DNA of 64,000 nt from Argyresthia goedartella (lineage: Eukaryota > Arthropoda > Insecta > Lepidoptera > Argyresthiidae). The notes under the pieces were generated by a model. That model made no database searches. It was not told where the DNA came from and worked only from the letters and a program-made list of their open reading frames with translations. Each line of letters begins with the position of its first letter. The first letter of the stretch is position 1. The stretch covers positions 36,970,383 to 37,034,382 of the forward strand of contig OX463814.1 in NCBI GenBank assembly GCA_949825045.1, read 5' to 3'. This document shows, piece by piece, positions 28,501 through 40,500 of the stretch. A program made the position numbers and the translations under genes.

Positions 28501-31500
28501 CGCCATATTTGCGGGCCGCTCTATATAGACCCAGCAGCAGCGCGCGCTACCGCGTCGAGCAATATGAGTAATTTCAACCAATGGGGATCAGTGTGACAAG
28601 GACAGTAACAAAATTTCGTTATGTAAAGGAATGAGATAGGTATTAAAACCGTCGGACCTTAACCAACCGTAGTAAAAGTCCATCAACGGAATGCATCATG
28701 CGGCACAACTTCAGTCCGGTTCAGTCGTGGGTTTGAGGCAGCAGCGTTCAAGTTTTTTTGGTGAAAAGTGTTTTGTTTTCATCGCAAAAGGAAAGAAACG
28801 TAAGTAACTAGCATGTCTGTTTAATCCTGTAGGTTGTTTGCGTTGGATTTTGTACTAATATCGATGACCTAAACTTGCACGGCGATAAATTTCCGCCTTG
28901 CTGGTTTCGACAAGACAACAATTGATGGCTTTTTGTTTCTATTTACGGATAAAACGATGTTATATTCATATCTAAGATTCATAAACTCGAAGCGAAAACA
29001 ATAATTTTGTGCGTAGATCGTTTCTGAGAGCTGAAATCGTCAATCGAAAATCTTGAGTCATCATCTGGACTAAATTGTCCGCAACACCAATGTATGTTTT
29101 GAAACAAAATGGCGGTCGGTGGCCATGAGATAACTTAGTATGGATACGCCTGTACAGCTATTGATTCTTGAGATTTGGTTTTGATTAACTCTTGGTCTGC
29201 ATTTTGTAAATGTTGCATGTTACTGTTTTTAATGGGTTAGTGTTAACGAAAGGGTATGCGCAAAAGACTTAGATATTTTTTTTTATCTTTTTTTTATTTT
29301 TTTGTTTTATCGAATCTTTAAGGGGGGGGTTGTTCAATGCGTTAATACAAACATATTTTGTCATATAAACTTTTTTCTTAGACGCGTATTTTCGACTTAA
29401 TTGACACTTTACGGGGTTTCACAGGATTTAGATTATTTTTAATGTTTTTTATTTTTTTTTATTTCATATATTTGCTTTTTTGTTGATGCATAGATCTTAT
29501 TAAAGGTCGTAAATACTTAAGTTTTTGTTTCATACACTTTTCTCTGTAGTCAGTAATTTAGCCGTAATTTTTTTTCGAAATCTCCCAACACTTAATTAGA
29601 AAACTTTTACATGTCTGTGAGTCCTACGCTGTTACACACGGGCTCAGGTATAATGTGAAGAAAAGTGAGTTGATGGTGTTTCATTCAGGGACTAAACCTC
29701 CTGATAAGGATCCGGTTGTGTCATTGTGTGGAGCACCTCTCAAGCGGGTTCCACATTTCAAGTACCTGGGTCACGTGGTCACGGAGGGGCTCGTAGATGA
29801 CATTGATATTGAAAGGGAGCGCAGGGCGATGGCGGTCCGATGTAATATGCTGGCCCGCAGGTTTGCGAAGTGTACAAGGGCTGTCAAATTGACACTTTTC
29901 AGAGCATTTTGTCAGTCCTTCTACACTGGTGGCTTGTGGGTCAGCTATACGCGGAGAGCCTACAGCGCCCTGCGCGTCCAATATAATAATGCGCTGAGAA
30001 TACTGTTGGGGCTGCCGCGATACTGCAGCGCCTCGGCTATGTTTGCCGAAGCTAGGATTGAGGATTTCTTTGCAATAATGAGAAAGAGGATTGCCTCGTT
30101 AAGAAACCGCCTTTTCGGCAGCTCCAACACTATCCTCAGCACTCTGGCTGGGAAGCTGGACAGCCCTATGTTGAAGTACTGGATGGATGTGCACCTTCGC
30201 AGTAACAAACCATAAATTATAATCATATTTTAGGACGATGTTTTGTGTGTGTGAGAGGGTGTGTGTGACTGTGTGAGCAGGGTGTGAGTGTGGGTGTTAT
30301 TTATTATTCAAGGATGATGGATGATGTATTTAGTTTAATTTTAAACTTTTTTATAATGATAAAATAATATCTACCTATGGATGTATATGTGTCAAAATGT
30401 ATGCTATCTGAAATAAATATTTTGAATTGAATTGAATTAATTATTTTTTCAGAAAGGTACAAAATTTTAGTCTAGTAAACCACATATTATTTTGCACTCT
30501 GCTGATAGGTGGCGTCATTATAAGCCACATTTGCCACATATTTTTGTATGTAAGTTTTGTTGTTTGTGTTATTGGAGACGAATAAATTTACTTATATTCT
30601 ATTCTTTTTTGTATACTTTTTATTTTTATAATTTTGTTCTTTCTTTCAGCTTTTACTGCGGTAATATTGTCGGAGGCGGACTCCCAGAGGGAGAACCGTT
30701 GGAGTCCCTCTTGCACATTAAGCGCCAGCGGATCTGGGATCCCCTCCAATCCCTGATCACAATACACGAGATGCCGCCTGCTTCCTCCGCTTTGTTGGCG
30801 CCATCACCAGTGATGTAAGAAACATTTTTTTAGCGTAGTCTATATTGTTTTTTTTTAAATTATTTTTTTAAGATATTCCAACAATATGTTCGTAAAAAGC
30901 TCTGTGTTTCAAAAAAAATCACATATATTTGAACATGTTATTTGTTATCTTACCATTGCTAATTTATTTTATTGATATTTTAATAAGTATTATTTTTTTA
31001 CAAGTAAACATTTTTGTATGAAGCCAGGCTACTTGAAACTTCAAATAGGTACTACCCTAAAATTTTGGTTTTTCGTGTACTGTAATGTAATGTTTCGTGT
31101 AATGAGAATTTAATTACAAACAACAAATGTTCTTTTGACACAATATAGTAAATAGCGTAGTAGCGTTTCTGAGATAATTCAGTTTAAATATGTAATTTAG
31201 TCATTTATCTAGTAGTTTTTATTTTTATTCTAATACGGTTCGATACTTGTCAAATTTATATATTTATGTAATTTCTCATTACAATATACATTAAATTGTA
31301 TTTTGTATATGACTATTAAACATAAAATAAAATCGAACTAGATAAAAATACAGAGAATTAATTTGCAAAGGCAAGCTTATCTCTAAAAAGACATCTCTTC
31401 CATCAAACCCATGATGTAACCCCATAATTGTAAACTATTTTTTAAACATCTGTCATATCTACCAAAGATCAGAATTTTAAAGTCGCATCCATACTTTTTT

Positions 31501-34500
31501 CGCCAGTGGTATTTCTGTTTGTATGAAGAAATTGATCATTTTCAACTCTTCAAAACTTATTGTTTCTAGTATGCTAATTAGATAGTGTTCATTGAATTAG
31601 TTAGGTAATTTAATGTTGTTTTTGAATTAGTTAGTTAATTTAATGTAGTTTTTGAATTTATTGACCATTTTCAGCAAATATTTCAAGCCCATAATTTTAC
31701 TATGTGACTGGAGAGGTGATTAATATCGGGTCATACACACCAACGACAAATCATATCTGTATAGGGTTCTTGATTTAACTAGTTAAAGACCTAAACTCTC
31801 TAAATTAGCTTAGACAAGCCACTGTAGTCACAAAGAGGGTCTAGAAATAAGCTGACAACATAACCTATTTTAGAACACTTTTTTGATAATGTTATTTTAA
31901 GGTCATGGCTTTAAATCTATTTTTGTCTTAATTTTTCCATAGGACCATGTCATGTTTATATGTAACTGTGTAAATAAGATAATGTTGTAAATAAAACCAA
32001 AAATTCAAGCTGTTCCTGTGTTTAATTTTGAAAATTCAATAGTTTTTGACAAAAATGAGAAGAAAAAATCCCTATTTTCAGAATACTTTCTTTGCTCACA
32101 CTTAGACCGCTTGACCAAACCTAGCTTATGTTACAGTATTAGAAAGTATGTTTAATGCAGTTTTCAAATATATACAGGTTGTTTCTATTAAATAAGTAGT
32201 TTACGCCTCTTGGAGGCTAGAAGCAAGCGCGGGGCGCGCGGCCCGCCACCTGTGGTGCGCACGATTTGCGCCGCGGCAAGTGACCCTAGATGCGGTTGCG
32301 AGGCATGTGGCAAGGGAAGGGTTATGTAAACATTTATATAGCAAAATGAACTTAATAAAACATAGATTCTTATGGTAATAAAGTTTATTCAAAAAGACCC
32401 CCGCGATTTTGAATACAGGCCTTTATTCTGCGCGGCCAGTCGTCTATCGCAGCACGAACGAGGTCCATGTCAATATCGGCGGCTGCCTTAATCAAGGATG
32501 CCTTGAGTGACTCCAAATTAGGATGAGGCTTTGAGCAGGCCTTTTCCTCCAAGTGTTGCCATATCTTGTAATCTAACGGACTCAAATCGATTTCACTCGC
32601 CGCCAGCCAGTCTTGTGTGCTTTTCGCTCTATGAGCTGGCGCAGAATCTTGTTGGAATACTCGGTGCCTGTTATTAAACATGGTATGAGAAACAGGTTCC
32701 ACAAGGTTCTTGAGGACTGTATTTTGATACACAACTGCATTCGTTTTTATGCCTTTCTCACAAAAATGTACCTCAGTTAAGCTCCAATAAGAGACTCCCA
32801 ACCAAACCATGAGCGAGGATGGAAAATGTCCTCGTTGGACACGCGGAATACGGTTGCTCGCTTCTTCACTGCTGTGTGCGTACACCTTATCATTTTGTTT
32901 GTTATAGCTCTCTTCCACGGTGAAATTTTTTTCATCCGAGAAATGAATTTCCCGATGCTTTTTTCCCGCGTACCGCTTCAACAAAGCGCGGCATCTCTTC
33001 AGTCTCAGGTCCATTAAACGAGCGTCCAAACGATGTCCTGTTTTTCTTCGATATGCCCTAAGCCCTAAGTCTTCATTTAACACCCTTTTCACCGTGGTCC
33101 TGCTTAACCCCATCTGAAGGGCCAACAGTTTCTGCTTACGTATGGGATTTCTTTGAACTCGCGCCTTCACAGCTTTTATCACTGCTGGAGTCTTAACAGA
33201 GCAAGGGCGACCACTTCTTGACCTGTCATCTACACTAGAGTCTTCATTGTATCGTTTTATGGTACGATAAACGAATCTTTTGGTTAAATTCAAATTTTTC
33301 AGTAAGTCGAAAATCTGAATTGGCGCGTAACCGCAACGATGCAACGCAATAACTGCGACACGGTCTTCTTTAAGTGTCCACTCCATATTTAAAAATGAAG
33401 AAAATTCTAAAAAGTACACATTTTTATTTTCATGAAAAATTCGAAATTCGAATTCAATAAACTTTTTTGTGGCCAGCGTTCTAAATTCAAAAGTTTTTAT
33501 TGTGTGACAGAACTTATGACCTGACTATGTATAGCCTACTTGTGGAAAATTTGGTCAACATGAGACATAAGATATATTAGGGGTAGACACGCTGCGGCTG
33601 TGGGCAGTGGTGAATTTAGACATTTGCCGCCTGTATGCTATCCAAATTTGCCGCCTCTCCCAACTTTTGCAACGGTATTCTATTGAGCACCCTCAAAATA
33701 AAATAACAAATACTTAATACCCTAGACATTTGGTGCGAGGTACAAGCGGGTACCTGTGGCTCCAGCAGGAATAATTATTAGAGTGAAAAAGCATTCGAGT
33801 TCAGATAAAATGATTGTCATTGTATACTTCGCATACTTCGCATACTTTTTCGAAGCGAAATTCCTCCTGCGTCATCTCTTCGCTCGCTCGGTCAATAAAA
33901 CAGTCTTCCAATAAAGTACATAATGTAAAAATAACAATATAATTCTTGACTCCACCTCTTTTTTGTCACAATCGAAGAATGCGCCATTTACTCCTACTGA
34001 GTGGTGGCGTGGAAATGTTTTTTTACTGCAATACTTTACTGCGTTTTGGCGCATGTTGAAGTACTCTTTGTGGAGCTCATACTCTAAAACTATTGATTAA
34101 AAAAAAACAAGTTGAGGTAATATTTATTAGGAAATTTTTCTCTTGTTTATATTAATAGAAAACTACTTTAAGGTAAAGTGAGCCGGGGAGGAGTTACTGT
34201 CAAATACTGTTAATATAATACTGTACCTACTTAACTGTTTAAATGCGCCATTTTTCCAATACGGGCTGACGTGAGCGGCAAAGATAAATTCGAAAAGAGC
34301 TTATCAAAATCTAAGAAAGGCAAAGATAAATTCGAAAACAGCTTATCTAAAGTATAATATCACCAATTTTCAAATAACACAATTTTTCTCTAAGAAAACA
34401 TTCCAGGCAAAACGACCATATGCGTGGGCTACAACTACTAAAATAGAGCAATCACCAAGCACTATTATGAGGGGGGGGGGGTTTGCGCTGGCTAGAAATT

Positions 34501-37500
34501 TGACATGGCTAGTAGAGTCATGACGTGAGGAAGCAGGAATCCCCGCTAAGAGGGGCGGCGCAAGCCTTATGAGAAAGCTTAAAGAATAAGAGAAAGATAA
34601 GCTTTGTCATGATTCACAGAAATTTCACTTTGATAGGTTAAATCATACTCGTTACCAATGACGACATAAATAAAAATGTTGGCCCCATATTTGCCGCCCG
34701 GACTATTTGTGGACTAATATTGCCAACCTTTGCATAAATATAGCATATTTGTGGAAATGAATTGTCAACTTATGGATAAATATCGCCAACTTGCGCCATA
34801 GCGTTAACAAAGGGTTAATGACAAGTTCTGGCCAACTTCAAGTTTTATGCCAGAATTTTCGGATGTAATCGAAAACTGTTACAAACAAGTGCTCCGTGGT
34901 CTAGTGGGTTTCACACCTCACGCAGAAGGTGCAGGTGGAAAATAAGTTATTTATCTTAAGAACATTATACGGACGTTCTAACCGTTATAGAAAACATAGT
35001 GAGGAGACCATCATATCTCCATAGCCGCGGCGATGGGCTAGGCCCCGTAAAAAATGACTATTGAATGTGAGCACCTGTAATCCCACCCCACAGGGGATAA
35101 TGTGTGTTGCTATGTTTGATTTATCTAAAAAGCCAGGTACAGTACGATTACTTTAACTTTACCACTCGAAACTTCTCGGCTTAGTCGCTGAAAGTGATCA
35201 AGATGTCCTGTAAATTCGAAATTTGGTACAGAGGTGTATCATGAAGAATGATTTACGATACAATACGCCGAGAAGTGTTGAGCGATAAATTGAAAATAAT
35301 CGTTCTGTACCATAATTGTTTGTTTACCTTTACGTAAATAAAAAGCAACAGTTTTTATTTAAATTTGAATCTTGATCTTCACAGATCGCAGTATCGACTC
35401 TTGACGGTAACATATCGTTCTTCAACGTGGAGACGGGAGACCAGACCGGCAGCGTTGAAGGGAGGAACGATCTGGGCTCCGGCCGAGCTGACGCGGACCT
35501 GGTCACTCCGGAGAAGATGCTCAAAACTAAGTGAGTCAGCTCTTTGTTCAACTGGAGTTGTGCTCAGGAGGGATGGTGGGAGATAGACTCATTCGATCCC
35601 AGACTGGCGATAAAGAAAAGAATAAACTCCACGTCTTGGATGTTTATATGTATGTCACGTCGCTGTTTCTGGTTCCCACGACACAGGGTATCCTAGTGTG
35701 GGGCCGGAAGCAATGTAAGTGCCTGTATATAAATATTTGTTTGATTGATTGACTGGTGGAAGGGCGTGTGTAAACGCGAAGAAAAGTGGCTGGGTCAAGG
35801 CCAAGGCAAGAATTCATTCGCCAGGTCATATATGTCAGCTGTTGTCGTGACGTCATCTTGTTTTCCAACACGCCGGCTTTCAGTAAGACAGATTGTTAAA
35901 CGTTTTCGACGATGCTTTATAAAATGCTAGTGACTTGGTTAAACGTCGGTATTTAAATAACGGTCTAGAGAGTTAGTTATGTGTCTGATTTAGCCAACTA
36001 ACTGCGACATATATACTTGACAAGATGTTTTCGTATTCAACGTTTTTAATGATTTTTAACCCCTGACGAAAAAAGAGGGGTGTTATAAGATTGAAGCGTC
36101 TGTGTGGCACTCTAGCGCTCAAACAGGTGGACGGATTTTAATGCGGTTTTTTGTAAATGGTTGTGGACGAGCGATGGTTATAAGGCATGATTTTTTTAAA
36201 TCTGTTTAGTGGTCCGAAAGTTATCTCAAACTCAAACTCAAAAGTACTTTATTACTGTAGATATTTACATATACTTAGCAAACGTCATTTTTTGCCTCTT
36301 CTCTACATTGGACCACTGTGGGAGAAGAAGGGCGTAGAAACTCCCACAGATTGATTTTTAGATCTCTTTTAAAAATAGGTTGTGCTTAACTAATACAATT
36401 ATGATTTATTTTTATTTAATAAGCTGGAATAAATAATTACAAAATTATTAACATCAAGGTCTGTGTTGAGCCAGATTAACCCCATACAGTCCTGTCATTT
36501 AAGTAATCTTGAACATTGTAATATCCCTTTTTCGACAAAGTCGCTTTAACATGCTTTTTAAATTGCTCAAATGGCAATTTCAAAATCTCCAGAGGTATCT
36601 TATTGTAGTAGAGAATGCACTGACCCTTGAAAGAATTGCTAACCTTCGCGAGTCTAAAACGGGGCGCACATAGTCTGTGATTATTTCTTAGGTAAACATT
36701 ACAGCTATCGCTAAGTTTGGAAAATGTTGTAAGGTTCTTGCGTACATACATTATATTTTCGAAAATAAATTGACTAGCTACTGTTAGTATGTCAATTTCT
36801 TTAAAAAGCTCTCTTAAGGAGTCTGTTCGTTTTAAATTATAAATTGCTCGAATAGCTCTTTTCTGTAAAATAAAAATAGTTTGAATATCCGCTGCTTTCC
36901 CCCACAACAAGATACCATAGGACATCACACTATGAAAGTAACTAAAATATACTAGCCTAGATGTAGCCACATCCGTGCTTTGTCTGATGTTCCTAACAGC
37001 ATAAGCCGCAGAACTTAATTTACCAGCCAATTTATCTATGTGGGGTCCCCACTGCAATTTGCTATCAATGGTTATTCCAAGAAACTTCGTATCATTTACT
37101 AATTCTAACGTGCTGTTGTCTAACACTAAACTGGTCTCAACTTGCCTGACATTTGGAAGTGAGAATTTGATACACTTAGTTTTACCAGCGTTTAACAATA
37201 AATTATTAACTGTGAACCAATTCAAGGTTAAAGACAATACACCATTAACATCATCAAATTCTCCTTTTTGTCTTTCAATTTTAAAGACCAGTGAAGTATC
37301 ATCAGCAAACAACACTATGTCAGTTAATTTCTCCACCATGAAAGGCAGATCATTAATATATACCAGGAATAAGAAAGGGCCTAATATGGAACCTTGTGGA
37401 ACGCCCATTTTAACACCCGATCCATCAGATTTTACGCCGTTAACTTCTGCCTTTTGAATTCTGTTGCTTAGGTATGATCTTAGTAGATCCAACGCTTTAT

Positions 37501-40500
37501 TGCTAACTCCGTAATTATTTAATTTAATTAATAGCGTATTATGATCAACACAATCAAACGCCTTCGACAGGTCGCAAAAACTCCGATGGCATCCTGTGCG
37601 GCCTCCCATGCAGAATAAATATGAGATATAAGGGTAATACCTGCATCCGTAGTCGATTTACCCCTAGTGAAACCGTATTGTTTGGCGTGGAGTTGTTTTG
37701 TACGGTTGAAGTGTGAGAGCATTTGATTGAGTATAATCTTTTCAAATATTTTACTTAGTGTTGGAAGAACAGATATTGGTCTGAAATTTGAAGGATCATC
37801 TTTATCTCCCGACTTGAACAGAGGTATCAGTTTACTGTGTTTCATGAGGTCTGGGAAAGCCCCATCGTCAACACATTTATTGAATATATAAGCTAAGTGT
37901 GGGGCTATAACTAAAATTACTGAACCAATGACTTTGACTGATATACCCCACAGGTCTTCCGTATTTTTTAAGTTAAGTAATTTAAACGTTTTGACAATGT
38001 CCTGGGGACATACATGATGAAATTTTAAATATACATTACTGGCGCTAGTGTTATTTTTTAATAAAGTCTCTGCTTCATATGGAGATGAATTTAGACGGTC
38101 TGTTGTGAGTAAAGTTACATTGGTGAAGAATGTTTCAAAAGCTCGAGCAACATCAGCGTTGGATTTAACATCATCATCACCTATCTTTAGGCAGAAATCA
38201 CTGTCCCTTGGTATAACTTTGCCAGTTTCGCGGTTTATTATTTGCCAAACTGTTTTCATTCTATTATTTGAATTTTGAATTTTTCTATTAATGTGTAAAG
38301 TTTTTGCAGTTCTACAAACCAACTTGAAAGTTTTAGAATATTTTTTAACGTAGTCATGAAATTTTCGATCAAAGTTATAGGTTTTTTTTTCATAAAGGTC
38401 ATATAAGATAACTCTACTTTTACGAATTCCAAACGTTGCCCAGTCATTAAATTTAGATTTACCGTTGTAGTCACTGACTTTCTTTAATTTAAAAACTTTA
38501 TTGAATTCTGTCTGAATAATGCTGAAGAAGTCTGAGTAGATTTTGTTTGGGTTCTGTTCATCAAAATCCGGTACTGGCAAATTTATATCTAACTTTTTCA
38601 TATACGTCTCTAGTCTATGGGATGTAATAGGCCTATAAAATGATGGATCAGTCCTATTTTTACTGGCAATTGGGAATGAAACTGTTTGACCACTGTGATC
38701 GGAGGGTAAGCCGTTAATTACATTTTTACTTGCACAGTCACAAAATACGTTATCTAAGCAAGTTTGGCTGGTAAGTGTAATTCTAGTCGGCTCTAGAAAT
38801 ATATGACATAAATTAAATGATTTGAACAGAGTTATTAATCGTTGTTTCAATGTTGTGTCTACAAGCAAATCTACATTAAAATCGCCACAAATAATTAACT
38901 TTTTTCTGCTATTACAAAGTATAATGAGGGCATCCTCCATAATTTTCTCGAACATTTCAAAATTGCCATGGCCGTTTTCATCTCTCGGTGGTCTGTAGAC
39001 ACGAACAATAATATGGCTATCCAACTCAACACAGGATACCTCTATTTGTCTTTCTACAGTAAGTGCAAGAATATCTTTCCGTTGTTTCACCTTAATATTA
39101 TTTTTTATTAAGATTAAAGAACCACCTCTATCGGCAGTCTTTCTATTGTAACAACTGACAATTTTGTAATTATTTATGTTAAAAGACATCATATTTTCCT
39201 TTAACCAGTGTGTTCTGTAATACAAATAACATCGGTGTCTGAATGATTAAGAAATAATTCTAATACAAGTTCTTTGCCATGCTATCTATCTTAACAATGA
39301 AACAAGTCAAACAAGGGGGGGCTTTACATTTTTAAATTATATATTGCGTACTCGTTTTTTTTTTCTCCATTCAACCTATAAGTGGGATTCCCTGACGCAA
39401 TTGTTAGATTTTAATTGATTATGTATTTCTCTTCTGTTCGTCATCTGCATATTGTAACTTGTCCAGTTTGCAACGCCTAAATAAATAAATAAATAAATGA
39501 GAATTTCGTCGGACCTGGGCACAAAAGCGTGCCGTATCTATCTATCTATCTATTGCAGACAAGTATGATTATTTATAAAAGTATGCGAGAATTCGTGTGC
39601 AGAAACGACCAGAATTCAACGTATTCTTACCGCCCGAATGGAGGCCATGGGACGCGTTTAGAGGCAGAACTACACTCGGTGAAGTTAGCTTTCACACGAC
39701 AAAATTACGGTGCCACAGACATATACATAGACGTGGGCACAACTGTGCCTCTGACACCCCGAATGGGAAAAGGCGTGACGCTATATGTTAAATTAGTTAA
39801 ACTTCTAACAACTATCTGTCTGCGTTAAGGTTTAAAAGTTATTTTAAGCCAGCGTGGTGGAGTATGGCTCGATTTCGGGTAAAATGCCTACCTGTGCCCC
39901 TCACTGGGAACATACACGATCAACATTCACCCACCGCCTGGGTAGTGGGTATACGACTGGCCTCGTCTACCACGCCATCTCTCCGTTCCTGGGGTCCCGA
40001 TCCGAATTCATTAATTAGGATTCTGTACCCGAACTATGATAAACGGGACTCTACTACTAAGCCTGCGCTGTCCGTCCGTCCGTTAGTCAGAGGGGTAGAT
40101 CTCATGTACCGTACTCGCTAGAGTTGAAATTTTTGCAGATTGTATATTTCTGATGCCGCTACAGTAACAAATAATGAACTTGTAGGATTCCATCGTGCAT
40201 CGTCAGATATTTTAACGTCAGCTTTAATGTATATTGCTGTTTTCATTATTTTGTAAGTTAGAATTATCGATCAGTTCACATTCGTCTATCAATAAGTGCG
40301 CACCAATTGTAATCATTACAAATAAAGTGATTTATCAAGTTATCACTCTTCTTTCCTGTTCCACCAATCATCATCAGTTACCGCCAGCAAGGGCTCGTAC
40401 AGAACTAAACGAGATTTTATAAGAAGCATACAAGAGACGTGTTTTAATATTCCTGGTTTGACGGCGAATCCGCAATCTATAGGGACTGGGTATCGAAACC

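Larger units (their letters stand above)
28394..33531 (-). mobile_element. Mariner/Tc1-type element, 5.1 kb, with inserted or captured cargo
   Basis: Inverted ends are near-perfect over about 27 bp: CATAGTCAGGTCATAAGTTC... at 28394 and its complement ending at 33531. Both are flanked by TA, the target of this superfamily, and both sit inside the 21-bp minisatellite. The transposase frame is at the right end in minus orientation with a short 5' leader, as expected. A normal element is ~1.3 kb, so about 3.8 kb between roughly 28450 and 32380 is extra: a LINE, a promoter-like and exon-like segment and unassigned DNA. Confidence 0.75.
36225..39230 (-). mobile_element. Nearly full-length LINE family B
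   Basis: Minus-strand non-LTR element with an endonuclease plus reverse transcriptase protein in two overlapping frames, a 3' untranslated region with the 9-bp hairpin (36316-36349) and a tail AACTCAAACTCAAAAGTAC. It is the longest of at least six copies. The protein layout and the YLNDRTVWG ending recall CR1/L2/Jockey-group insect LINEs; the clade is uncertain. Confidence 0.9.

Noticed and set aside
28560..28600. Short start ATGAGTAATTTCAACC as the beginning of a nested gene
   Set aside because: It stops after ten codons and no in-frame donor links it to the exon-like frame at 30649.
39529..40140. Overlapping small plus-strand frames
   Set aside because: They lie in microsatellite and R1 repeat sequence with no conserved blocks.
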